A DNA stretch of 12,167 nt from JAKAXG01 sp035702985 (GCA_035702985.1 DASSZD010000038.1:1-12167), one strand, 5' to 3'; positions 1-6,633 are shown, counted from the first letter of the stretch. A program made the numbers and translations. The notes: generated from the letters alone by a model not told the origin.

Positions 1-116
1 CGGAGGCCCGGGAAGGGCGGTTCCCGGCAAAGGCGGTGGTTGTCCGGGTCGTCGGGGTACCATTGTCAGGCTTGCGCCGATGTGCCACATGAACATGTTC
101 CGACCGGTGAGACCCC

Positions 117-587
117 ATGGATGACTGCCTGGAGCTGGAGAGCGACCCCCAGATGGTCATCGTGGCGCGCCAGTTCGTACGGGACCGGCTGGCCTCGTGG
201 GAGGCGACCGACCACCTCGAGGCGGCGGTCCTGGTGGCCAGCGAGCTGGTGACCAATGCCGTCCTGCACGCCCGCACCGCCATCCAGCTGAGAGTGACGG
301 TAGACGGGCCCCGGCTGCGGATCGAGGTGTTCGACGAGAACTCCCGGCTCCCGGTGCAGGCCGCCTGCCCGCCGGACGCCACCAGCGGCCGGGGCCTGGC
401 CCTGGTCTCGACCCTGGCCACCACATGGGGCATCGACAACCGGGGGGACGGCAAGGTGGTGTGGGCGGAGTTGGGGCCGGCCGACGTGGACACCCCCGAC
501 GACTGCCTGGACCTGTCCGGCGTGGACACGGTGGAACAGGCGTTCGAGAGGATCGACCGCGACGACCCCGACACGGCCAGCCGCTAA
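117..587 (+). CDS. RsbW-like ATP-binding protein (anti-sigma factor type HATPase)
   Basis: A 156-residue single-domain GHKL ATPase of the type found in many small actinobacterial serine kinases related to RsbW and SpoIIAB. Visible ATP-fold elements are the N box ELVTN at residues 43-47, a degenerate G1 box beginning at D73 (DENSRLP) and the G2 box GRGL at 91-94. No second domain is present; the acidic tail after about residue 122 is not recognisable. Family members bind ATP and either sequester and phosphorylate anti-anti-sigma partners or bind a sigma factor. Neither a sigma factor nor a STAS partner lies in this window, so the target is unknown. The ATG at 117 is chosen because the protein then begins just before the first predicted fold element; the upstream GGTGAGA is only a weak ribosome binding site. 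Family confidence is high, biological role unknown. Confidence 0.85.
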   Translation: MDDCLELESDPQMVIVARQFVRDRLASWEATDHLEAAVLVASELVTNAVLHARTAIQLRVTVDGPRLRIEVFDENSRLPVQAACPPDATSGRGLALVSTLATTWGIDNRGDGKVVWAELGPADVDTPDDCLDLSGVDTVEQAFERIDRDDPDTASR

Positions 588-616
588 GCCGGGGCCCGGC
601 GCCGGACCGGCGGTGG

Positions 617-648
617 TGATCCGCTGATCGGCTGATCCGTTGATTGGC
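617..648 (+). repeat. Four tandem octamers, consensus TGATCSGY
   Basis: Four consecutive 8-base units read TGATCCGC, TGATCGGC, TGATCCGT and TGATTGGC. The order is exact with no spacer, and the last unit carries one substitution outside the variable positions. The array sits 30 bases after the RsbW-like gene and about 250 bases before the transporter start. It could be a protein-binding array or simple slippage; nothing in the sequence decides between these. Confidence 0.6.
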
Positions 649-815
649 GGCCCAGGTTCCGTCTCTCGACGGCCGCCGCCATCCGGTCGGGAAAAAGGTC
701 CGGCGTACCGGCCAAGGCGCTGTCCCCACCTCCGCCCCATCGCGGCCGGGTCGTGGCCGAAGGCGGGCGCGCCCTCGCCGTTCAACGCCGGGAGGGCCAC
801 CGTCACCACCCTGCG

Positions 816-843
816 TTGCCACCGGCCCCCCGGTGGGTATAGC
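816..843 (+). promoter_or_regulatory. Candidate promoter of the MFS transporter, with an inverted repeat in the spacer
   Basis: A -35-like TTGCCA (816-821) is followed after 16 bases by a -10-like TATAGC (838-843), about 55 bases ahead of the transporter ATG. A perfect 7-bp inverted repeat, CCACCGG (819-825) and CCGGTGG (830-836) with a 4-base centre, fills the spacer and overlaps the end of the -35. That position would suit a repressor operator, although in such GC-rich DNA it could be chance. Confidence 0.4.
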
Positions 844-897
844 CGGACCACAACACGAGGCTCCCTCTGTCGCACGAACCGGAGGTGGGGAGATCCG

Positions 898-2511
898 ATG
901 ACCACACTCGTCGATGGCTTGAGCACCCGTCCCAGCGGCGGGCGAACCAGTCTGGTACCGGCCCGCATAGACCGGCTGCGCTGGTCGCGTTTCCACACCC
1001 GGCTGGTGGTGGCCCTCGGAGTGGCCTGGATCCTCGACGGTCTCGAGATCACCATCGCCAGCAACTCCACCTCGCTGATCTCCGGCAAGTCGGCGCTGCA
1101 CATGTCCTCGGCGTCGGTGGCGTTCTCGGTGGGGACCATCTACCTGCTGGGCGAGGTGTTCGGCGCTATCTTCTTCGGCCGCCTGTCCGACAAGTGGGGT
1201 CGGCGCAACCTGTTTATGATCACCCTGGGGGTGTACCTGCTGGGCGGGGCCCTCACCGCCTGCACCTTCGGCCATTCGGAGGGGTGGGTGATCTGGCTGG
1301 ACGCGACCCGGTTCATCGCCGGGGCCGGCATCGGCGGCGAGTACGCCGCCATCAACTCGGCCATCGACGAGCTGATCCCGGCCCGGTACCGGGGTCGGGT
1401 GGACATCGCCGTCAACGGCACCTACTGGGGGGGCGCCCTCATCGCCTCCGTCCTGTTCCTCGAGGTCGTCAAGGCCCTGCCCTCGTCCTACTCGTGGCGC
1501 ATCGCCTTCTTGCTGGGCCCCGCCCTCGGTTTCATCGTGCTGTTCGTCCGGCGCAACCTGCCGGAGAGCCCCCGGTGGCTGCTCATGCACGGCCGGGTTG
1601 AAGAGGCGGAGGCGGCGGTCAAGGAGATCGAGGACCACGTCAAGGCGACCGGCGGCGACCTGGCCGAGGTCGACAGTTCCAAGGCCATCGAGGTCCGCGA
1701 GCCGGACAGCATCGGGTTCTTCGCCCTGGCCCGGACGTTGGCTGTGACCTATCCCAAGCGGACGGTACTCGGCGCCTCGCTGATGATCACCCAGTCGTTC
1801 CTGTACAACGCCATCTTCTTCACCTACTCGCTGGTGCTGACCAAGATCTACGGGGTCGGATCCGGCTCCACCGCCTACTACTTCATGGCGTTCGCGGCCG
1901 GGAACTTCCTCGGCCCCCTGCTCCTCGGGCATCTCTTCGACAGCATCGGTCGCAAGAAGATGATCGCCGGCACCTACACCATCGCCGCCGTCCTGCTGGC
2001 GATCAGCGCCGGTCTGTTCCGGGCCGGAGCGCTGGACGCGCTGACCCAGACCGCCTGCTGGTGCGTGATCTTCTTCTTCGCCTCGGCCGGAGCCAGCGCC
2101 GCCTACCTGACGGTCAGCGAGATCTTCCCGGTCGAGGTGCGGGCCAAGGCCATCGCCGTGTTCTTCGCCGTGGCCCAGTCGTTCGGCGCCTTCGGCCCGT
2201 GGTTCTACGGGAAGCTGATCGGCAACGGGCACGACCACTTCGCGCTGTTCATCGGCTACATGATCGGCGCCGCCGTGATGTTCGTCGGGGCGGTGGTCGA
2301 GATGTTCCTCGGGGTGTCCGCCGAGCGGCAGTCGCTGGAGGACGTGGCCCTGCCGCTGGCCCTACAGGGCTCGCCGTCGGGTCACCTGTCGAACCTCACC
2401 GGCGCCCCCCGGCCCCCGGCGGCCCGGTCGGTGCTCGACTACGGCGCCGGGGTGGACACCCGGCCCTCCGACCCCGACCGGCCGGATCGGCCCCCGCGTA
2501 CCGACCGGTAG
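898..2511 (+). CDS. MFS transporter, sugar/metabolite:H+ symporter type
   Basis: A 537-residue integral membrane permease with the usual 12 hydrophobic segments of the sugar-transporter branch of the major facilitator superfamily. Hallmarks are the loop 2-3 motif GRLSDKWGRR (94-103), RFIAGAGIGGEY (138-149) for the TM4 region, PARYRGR (161-167), PESPRWL (222-228) after TM6, and the second-half counterpart DSIGRKK. An acidic residue, D47, lies in TM1, as in proton-coupled relatives. The final 45 or so residues are a hydrophilic Pro/Arg/Asp-rich cytoplasmic tail. The ATG at 898 follows GGAGG (881-885); the frame stays open upstream, but without transporter-like sequence. The substrate cannot be read from sequence; sugars, aromatic acids and other organic acids are all possible, and no catabolic genes sit beside it. 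Confidence 0.9.
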   Translation: MTTLVDGLSTRPSGGRTSLVPARIDRLRWSRFHTRLVVALGVAWILDGLEITIASNSTSLISGKSALHMSSASVAFSVGTIYLLGEVFGAIFFGRLSDKWGRRNLFMITLGVYLLGGALTACTFGHSEGWVIWLDATRFIAGAGIGGEYAAINSAIDELIPARYRGRVDIAVNGTYWGGALIASVLFLEVVKALPSSYSWRIAFLLGPALGFIVLFVRRNLPESPRWLLMHGRVEEAEAAVKEIEDHVKATGGDLAEVDSSKAIEVREPDSIGFFALARTLAVTYPKRTVLGASLMITQSFLYNAIFFTYSLVLTKIYGVGSGSTAYYFMAFAAGNFLGPLLLGHLFDSIGRKKMIAGTYTIAAVLLAISAGLFRAGALDALTQTACWCVIFFFASAGASAAYLTVSEIFPVEVRAKAIAVFFAVAQSFGAFGPWFYGKLIGNGHDHFALFIGYMIGAAVMFVGAVVEMFLGVSAERQSLEDVALPLALQGSPSGHLSNLTGAPRPPAARSVLDYGAGVDTRPSDPDRPDRPPRTDR

Positions 2512-2549
2512 CCGGCGTTCGCCCCACCTGCTCGAAGGGTGTCCAGCAC

Positions 2550-2580
2550 CCCGCTCAGGGCAGAAACCCACCCCCTCGAC
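2550..2580. repeat. 31-bp interspersed repeat, copy 1
   Basis: This copy runs from CCCGCTCAGGG to CCCCCTCGAC and is identical over 31 bases to copies 2 and 3. Identity with copy 3 continues about 18 bases downstream (CCGGCCGGCTCAGCCCC). The upstream arm TCGAAGGGTG (2532-2541) pairs imperfectly with the CACCCCCTCGA at the right end of the repeat, so the hairpin is weaker here than in copy 3. Confidence 0.9.
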
Positions 2581-2653
2581 CCGGCCGGCTCAGCCCCCAC
2601 ACCCCGGCCGGGCAACCGACCATCGGCCCTCCGGCTCGAGGGGTGCCGAATAT

Positions 2654-2684
2654 CCCGCTCAGGGCAGAAACCCACCCCCTCGAC
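2654..2684. repeat. 31-bp interspersed repeat, copy 2
   Basis: Identical to copies 1 and 3, starting 104 bases after copy 1 and 95 before copy 3. Similarity to copy 3 extends upstream from about 2625 (GGCCCTCCGGCTCGAG). The left arm TCGAGGGGTG (2636-2645) pairs with the right-end CACCCCCTCGA with one bulged base. Confidence 0.9.
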
Positions 2685-2748
2685 ACAGAACGACCGTCCC
2701 AGCGAGCCGGCGGTAGCCGGCCCTCCGGCTCGAGGGGGTGCCGAACAT

Positions 2749-2779
2749 CCCGCTCAGGGCAGAAACCCACCCCCTCGAC
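2749..2779. repeat. 31-bp interspersed repeat, copy 3, with an 11-bp perfect hairpin
   Basis: Identical to the other two copies. Here the outer arms form a perfect 11-bp inverted repeat, TCGAGGGGGTG (2730-2740) and CACCCCCTCGA (2768-2778), around a 27-base loop. The loop contains a smaller CCC-GCTCA-GGG hairpin (2749-2759). The arrangement resembles REP-type palindromic units between convergent genes and could act as a two-way transcription block or 3' end stabiliser. Confidence 0.85.
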
Positions 2780-2800
2780 CCGGCCGGCTCAGCCCCGCAC

Positions 2801-2884
2801 ACCGGCCGGGCACGGCCCCGCAGACCGGCCGGGCACGGGCACCCACACCGACCGGGCACCGACCGGGCACGGGCACGGGCACGG
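2801..2884. repeat. Low-complexity tandem tract, ACCGRCCGGGCAC / GGGCAC units
   Basis: The tract is built from degenerate ACCGGCCGGGCAC or ACCGACCGGGCAC units and ends in back-to-back GGGCAC hexamers directly before the stop codon of the NlpC/P60 gene. It appears to come from slippage. No gene or recognised site was seen. Confidence 0.7.
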
Positions 2885-2887
2885 GAA

Positions 2888-4138
2888 CTAGTGGCCCAGG
2901 GTGGGGCGGGTGGCGCCGACCATGGGCCCGAAGTACCGGTAGGACTCCACCCGCACCGACGCTCCCGGATGGGGGGCGTCGACCATACGACCGTCGCCCA
3001 CGTACAGGCCCACGTGGGTGACTCCGGCGCCGAAGAACACAAGGTCGCCCGGCTGCAGGTCACTCGTGGGCACGTGCGGGGAGGCGTCGAACTGGGCGGC
3101 GCTGGTGCGGGGCAGGCCGATGCCGGCGGTGGCGTAGGAGTACATGGCCAGGCCGGAGCAGTCGTAGGCGCCGGGGCCGGCGGCCCCGTACGAGTAGGGC
3201 TTGCCGACCTGGGCCAGGGCGGTGTCCACCGCCTGCTGGGCCAGGCGGGCCTCCCGTTCGGGGGCCAGCTCGGATGCGGGCACCGGTAGCGGGCTCTCGG
3301 CGGGGGCGGCCCCGGGCCGGAACGACCACAGGGTGCCGTCGCCGACCGCCACGTCGTAGCCGTCCCCGTTGGCGGTGACCGACACGGCCGGAGCCTGGAT
3401 ACGCCCCGACGCCGAGCCGGCGAAGACGGCCGAGCCGAACGGGAAGATGCCCCCGTCCGCCGCCACCAGCCAGTAGCCCTGCCCGTCCGGGGCGGCCGCC
3501 ATCCCCACCACGGGCTTGTTCAAGCGGATGCCGCCGGTCGAGCCGAAGAAGCCGGCGTCGCCGAAGGTGAACACCCCGCCGTCGGACGCCACCAGCCAGT
3601 ACCCGCCGCCATCGGGCGTGGCCGCCATCCCCACGATCGGCTGGTTGAGCCGGATGTTGCCGGTCGAGCCGTAGAACGGGGCGCCCCCCCGGCTGAATAT
3701 GCCCCCGTCTCCGGCCACCTCCCAGGCCCCGCCGCCGGGCCGGGCGGTCCAGCCCAGCACCGGCCGGGCCAGGCCCGGGATGGACGGCCACGATCCCCGG
3801 AGGGTCCACAGCGATCCGTCCGGTTCGGCCAGCCCGTCGGCTGCGGGCGGCACCGGAACGGCCACCAGCACCGGTGCCGACCCCGACGCCGGAGCGGGCG
3901 GCGCCGCCGACGCCGCAGCCGCCGTCGGGGGGTGAGCCGCTGCCGGGACCGGAGCGGCCGGCGCCGCCAGGGCCCGAGCCGCCCCCAGCACCGGTGCCGC
4001 CTGGGCCGGAGCGGCCGGCACGCCGGGGCTGGCCCATGCCGGGGACCCGCAATATGCGAGGCCGCACATGGAGGGCGCCAGGGCCAGGGCCAGGCCGGCC
4101 GGGATGGTCGATTTGCGGGTGTGCTTCCGTCGTCGCAC
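2888..4138 (-). CDS. Secreted NlpC/P60 peptidoglycan hydrolase with DGGxFxFG repeats
   Basis: A 416-residue exported protein. The order is a basic N-terminus (RRRKHTRK), a hydrophobic signal core with probable cleavage after AWA36, an Ala/Pro-rich linker to about 100, a repeat region of three clear plus flanking degenerate units of about 41 residues (about 126-276), and a C-terminal NlpC/P60 domain (about 300-412). The catalytic cysteine lies in YDCSGL (C327), the histidine in THVGLY (H375), with H390 the likely third residue. Such domains cleave gamma-D-Glu-diaminopimelate or related stem-peptide bonds in the cell wall. The repeats probably form a beta-propeller-like wall-binding module (inference). 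The GTG at 4138 is chosen because GGAAAGGA ends 5 bases upstream and the signal peptide follows at once; the frame runs open to 4327, but that would bury the signal sequence. The substrate bond is not determined. Confidence 0.88.
   Translation of the reverse strand: MRRRKHTRKSTIPAGLALALAPSMCGLAYCGSPAWASPGVPAAPAQAAPVLGAARALAAPAAPVPAAAHPPTAAAASAAPPAPASGSAPVLVAVPVPPAADGLAEPDGSLWTLRGSWPSIPGLARPVLGWTARPGGGAWEVAGDGGIFSRGGAPFYGSTGNIRLNQPIVGMAATPDGGGYWLVASDGGVFTFGDAGFFGSTGGIRLNKPVVGMAAAPDGQGYWLVAADGGIFPFGSAVFAGSASGRIQAPAVSVTANGDGYDVAVGDGTLWSFRPGAAPAESPLPVPASELAPEREARLAQQAVDTALAQVGKPYSYGAAGPGAYDCSGLAMYSYATAGIGLPRTSAAQFDASPHVPTSDLQPGDLVFFGAGVTHVGLYVGDGRMVDAPHPGASVRVESYRYFGPMVGATRPTLGH
3392..3763 (-). 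repeat. Three protein-level repeats of about 41 residues within the NlpC/P60 gene
   Basis: The units start at residues 126 (PVLGW), 167 (PIVGM) and 209 (PVVGM). Each continues P(D/G)G..(Y/A)W.VA.DGG(I/V)F followed by an F.GS(T/A) turn. The second and third are closest to each other. Degenerate half-units flank the block, around residues 109-125 and 250-276. The spacing and aromatic pattern suggest beta-propeller blades. Confidence 0.8.
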
Positions 4139-4281
4139 GGGGGTCCTTTCCGTCGTGGCGCGACAGAAGAAACCGCATTGAGCCCGCGACGAACCGTCGG
4201 TCCGGTGACCCAATCTGCAGCTTCTCCGCCGCACCGGCACCGCCCCGAGACCCGTCAAGGCCTCCGAAAAAGGGGCAGCGC

Positions 4282-4310
4282 CTCTTACGCTGAACTGGTC
4301 AGTTGAGTAA
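4282..4310 (-). promoter_or_regulatory. Weak candidate promoter with an operator-like inverted repeat, upstream of NlpC/P60
   Basis: On the minus strand TTACTC (4305-4310) and TAAGAG (4282-4287) are separated by exactly 17 bases. The spacer carries the inverted repeat AACTG-AC-CAGTT (4293-4304). Both hexamers are poor matches, so the promoter is tentative; the inverted repeat is certain. A transcript from here would have an untranslated leader of roughly 135 bases. The surrounding region 4139-4396 shows no other gene. Confidence 0.25.
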
Positions 4311-4396
4311 AGCCGGATAGGCGGCACGTAGCCGCATTTTCAGACCCTAATTGGGCGTCTGTTGTGCGTTTGTTGCGTTTAAGTTTTCTACAGCTG

Positions 4397-5821
4397 TCAA
4401 AGGGATGGCCGGCGATCGCTCCAGGGCATGGCCTGTTCCAGCTGGGCGGCCACCCTCAGCAGGACGGCCTCCTCCCACGGGCCGGCCACCAGCTGCACCC
4501 CGACGGGCAGGCCGGTGCCGGGGTCGGTGCGGGTGGGCAGGGATATGGCCGGCTGGCCGGTCATGTTGAACCCGGAGGTGAGCACGGCCATCTGGAACAC
4601 CTGCATGGCCGGGGCGCCCCCCTGGGTGCGGCCGTGCACGGCGTCGAGCACCTCGCCGGCAGCCGGCGGCAGGATGGTCATGGTGGGGGTGAGCAGGACG
4701 TCGAACTCGGCGCCCCACCGGGCCACCAACCGGCGGCTGAACCGCTGCAGGTCGTGCACCGCCTTCACGTAGGCCAGGCTGTCGATCTCCTGGGCCCGGG
4801 CCCGGTTGGCCTGGATGTGGGGCTCGGTACGCTCCCAGTCGATGCCCTCGTAGTCAGCCAGACCGGTGTTGACCACGGCCATGAACGCCCCCAGGAACTC
4901 GTCCGGCACGTCGTAGTCGACCGGCTCCACGTGGTGGCCCAGGCCCTCCAGCACCGACGCCGTGGCCGAGGCGGCCGCCGCGCACACCGGGTCGATGGGC
5001 AGCCCGAACGGGGCCCGCTGGAGCAGCCCGACCCGTAGCCGGCCCGGGTCGGCCCCGACCTCGTCCCGGAACGGGCGCTCGGGGGCCGGGGCGTTGTACC
5101 AGGCCCCCCGGTCCGGCCCGGAAGCGAGGTCGAGGACTGCGGCGGTGTCGGCCACGTCACGGGTGACCACGCCCTCCACCGCGCCCCCCTCCCAGCTGTT
5201 GACCAGCGTCGGCACCCGGCCCCGGCTGACCTTGAGCCCGACCAGCCCGCAGCAGGAGGCGGGGATGCGGATGGAACCGCCTCCGTCGTTGCCGTGGGCT
5301 ACGGGAAAAAGCCCGGCCGCGGTGGCCGCCGCCGCCCCCCCGCTCGACCCGCCGGGGGTGTGGTCGAGGTTCCACGGGTTGCGGGATATCCCGTAGCGGA
5401 GGTTCTCCGAGGCGGTGATGGGGCCGAACTCGGGGGTGTTGGTCCGCCCGGTCAGGACGAAACCGGCCCGCCGGAAGGCGTCCACGATCAGCTCGCTCTC
5501 GCTGGACGCGCCCTGGGGGGCGGCGCGGGAACCGTAGGTGACCGGCCATCCGGCCACGGGCGTCAGGTCCTTGATGGGAATCGGGACCCCGTGGAAGGGC
5601 GGCAGCTCGTCGGGCCGCCCTTTGACCACATCCTCCTCGGCGGCCCGGGCGGCGGCGCGGGCCTCGTCGTCGTTGCGCCAGATGACGGCGTTGACCCGGT
5701 CGTTGACCTGGTCGATGCGCTCCAGGCAGGCGTCGAGCAGCTCGACCGGGCTCAACTCCTTGGCCCGGATGGCGGCGGCCAGCTGGCGGGCCGTGCGGAA
5801 TGTGAGTTCAGGGTCACCCAT
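4397..5821 (-). CDS. Amidase signature family hydrolase
   Basis: A full-length 474-residue amidase-signature enzyme, cytoplasmic by lack of a signal peptide. The Ser-cisSer-Lys triad can be placed: K84 in PIPIKDL, cis-serine S159 in the GGSSGG motif (157-162) and nucleophile S183 in DGGGSIRIP. The spacing of 24 residues between the two serines is that of the family. Members hydrolyse carbon-nitrogen bonds of linear amides, and relatives include indoleacetamide, acylamide and cyclic-dimer hydrolases; GatA is another relative, but no GatB or GatC neighbour exists, so a Glu-tRNA amidotransferase subunit is unlikely. The substrate is unknown. The gene begins 11 bases after the YceI-domain gene on the same strand, which suggests an operon. 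No good Shine-Dalgarno precedes the ATG, consistent with translational coupling. Confidence 0.92.
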   Translation of the reverse strand: MGDPELTFRTARQLAAAIRAKELSPVELLDACLERIDQVNDRVNAVIWRNDDEARAAARAAEEDVVKGRPDELPPFHGVPIPIKDLTPVAGWPVTYGSRAAPQGASSESELIVDAFRRAGFVLTGRTNTPEFGPITASENLRYGISRNPWNLDHTPGGSSGGAAAATAAGLFPVAHGNDGGGSIRIPASCCGLVGLKVSRGRVPTLVNSWEGGAVEGVVTRDVADTAAVLDLASGPDRGAWYNAPAPERPFRDEVGADPGRLRVGLLQRAPFGLPIDPVCAAAASATASVLEGLGHHVEPVDYDVPDEFLGAFMAVVNTGLADYEGIDWERTEPHIQANRARAQEIDSLAYVKAVHDLQRFSRRLVARWGAEFDVLLTPTMTILPPAAGEVLDAVHGRTQGGAPAMQVFQMAVLTSGFNMTGQPAISLPTRTDPGTGLPVGVQLVAGPWEEAVLLRVAAQLEQAMPWSDRRPSL

Positions 5822-5832
5822 GGACCCGAAAC

Positions 5833-6588
5833 TTAGGTCTTCGGGACCAGGTGCAGCAGCACCTCGATGGTGCCGGTCGAGCCCAGCTTGGCCACCGCGA
5901 AACTGGGGTTGGGGATGTGCCAGCGGCTGTAGGTGACGGGGATCTCGGCGTTGACGTCGATGGCCCCGTCGAGGCGCTCGGCCCGGAGGGTGAAGGTGAC
6001 CGGGCGGCTCACCCCCCGCAGCGTCAGGTCCCCGGTGGCCGGCACCGAGACGGTCCGTCCCACCGGCGGCACCTGCCCCAGCTGGACGGCCCTGGTCAGG
6101 CGGAAGCTGCCGGTGGGATGGTTGGCGGTGTCCATGATGAACCCGTTGAACTGGGCGTCACGGGACCGGGTGTCGGATCGGATGCTGGCCATGTCCACGG
6201 TGAAGTCGGCGGCGGTGACCTCGGTACCGGAAATGACCATCCCCCCGGTCACTTTCGATGTGCGGCCCACCGCCGTGTGCGACTGGCCGAACAGCTGCTC
6301 CTCCACCCGGTATCCGGCCTGCGAGCCGGGGCCTACGGTCCACGTGCCGCTGACCGGTCCGGGAGCCACCGACGTCGGCGCCCCCTTGACGGCCGGCAGC
6401 GCCAGCTTGGAGGGGGTGGGGGACTCGACCACGTTGAAGAAGATCCACGGGCCGCCGACCAGCACCACACCGGCGGCGACCAGCGCCACGATGGCCCACT
6501 TGAGCGGGACGGGCCGCCGGGTCCGGCGGGGCCGGGCCGGGGCGGGGGGCCGGTCCAGGTCGCTTCGCTGCACCCGTCCAGTATCCAC
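5833..6588 (-). CDS. Membrane-anchored YceI-family lipocalin-like protein
   Basis: A 251-residue protein with a basic, proline-rich cytoplasmic N-terminus, one transmembrane segment (about 30-50, WAIVALVAAGVVLVGG), a linker, and a YceI-type beta-barrel domain (about 79-250). Family signs are TWTVGPGSQAGYRV at the domain start, the central FTVDMASI segment, FNGFIMDTANHPTGSFRLT, and the GDLTLRGVSRPVTF stretch. YceI domains bind isoprenoids or other amphiphiles in their barrel, so the domain should face outward and carry a lipid-like ligand (family knowledge). The GTG at 6588 gives the longest form; an in-frame GTG at 6573 preceded by GGACGG is an equally plausible start. The gene heads a probable two-gene operon with the amidase. 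Confidence 0.85.
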   Translation of the reverse strand: MDTGRVQRSDLDRPPAPARPRRTRRPVPLKWAIVALVAAGVVLVGGPWIFFNVVESPTPSKLALPAVKGAPTSVAPGPVSGTWTVGPGSQAGYRVEEQLFGQSHTAVGRTSKVTGGMVISGTEVTAADFTVDMASIRSDTRSRDAQFNGFIMDTANHPTGSFRLTRAVQLGQVPPVGRTVSVPATGDLTLRGVSRPVTFTLRAERLDGAIDVNAEIPVTYSRWHIPNPSFAVAKLGSTGTIEVLLHLVPKT

Positions 6589-6627
6589 CCGGGCCGGCGC
6601 TAGCGGCCAAGCGCCCCCCGGGGACTA

Positions 6628-6633
6628 GTTATA
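6628..6633 (-). promoter_or_regulatory. Candidate -10 element for the YceI-amidase operon
   Basis: TATAAC on the minus strand (5 of 6 bases of the consensus) lies about 40 bases before the GTG at 6588, in otherwise very GC-rich DNA. No matching -35 is visible at the usual spacing, so the assignment rests on the -10 alone. Confidence 0.3.

Larger units (their letters stand above)
588..897. other. 310-base intergenic region upstream of the MFS gene
   Basis: No convincing gene lies here. The stretch begins with a GC-rich palindrome just after the upstream stop codon (588-600, GCCGGG-G-CCCGGC), which could form a weak hairpin but has no T tract. It continues with four tandem octamers (617-648) and ends with a candidate promoter for the transporter (816-843). 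The transporter frame stays open leftwards to a TTG at 640, but that extension is low-complexity Arg/Pro-rich sequence. I looked for known riboswitch cores and saw none. Confidence 0.5.
2512..2887. other. 376-base convergent intergenic region made largely of repeats
   Basis: This space lies between the 3' ends of the MFS gene and the NlpC/P60 gene and holds no credible gene. It consists of three interspersed 31-bp repeat copies with hairpin potential (2550-2779) and a low-complexity GGGCAC-rich tract (2801-2884). Short open frames across the repeats exist in several frames, but their products merely echo the repeat. No canonical terminator with a T tract is seen for either gene, so the hairpins may do that work in both directions. 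Confidence 0.6.

Noticed and set aside
87..98. ACATG-AA-CATGT inverted repeat just before the RsbW-like gene
   Set aside because: It is real but short, with no recognisable promoter hexamers around it; too little to call an operator.
640..897. N-terminal extension of the MFS transporter to a TTG at 640
   Set aside because: The added 86 residues are Arg/Pro-rich and unlike any transporter. GGAGG at 881-885 supports the ATG at 898.
157..2238. Long open frame of 693 codons on the minus strand opposite the RsbW-like and MFS genes
   Set aside because: The product is low-complexity Gly/Arg/Asp/His-rich sequence with no domain, and the plus strand has two clear families. It is a GC-rich antisense shadow.
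2550..2779. The three 31-bp repeats as a CRISPR array
   Set aside because: The spacers of 73 and 64 bases are too long, share sequence with one another, and no cas gene is present.
4139..4327. N-terminal extension of the NlpC/P60 protein to 4327
   Set aside because: It would place 63 residues ahead of a clear signal peptide. The GTG at 4138 has a good ribosome binding site.
4321..4340. Terminator-like GCGGC-ACGTA-GCCGC hairpin followed by ATTTT on the plus strand
   Set aside because: Both neighbouring genes run on the minus strand, where the T tract is on the wrong side, and the stem is only 5 bp.
4139..4396. A c-di-AMP (ydaO-type) riboswitch before the NlpC/P60 gene
   Set aside because: Such riboswitches often precede wall hydrolases in actinobacteria, but I could not find the conserved core segments on the minus strand. 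A covariance-model search would settle it.
4395..4400. TTGACA on the minus strand overlapping the amidase stop as a -35 for NlpC/P60
   Set aside because: A perfect -35 hexamer, but no TANNNT lies 16-18 bases downstream.
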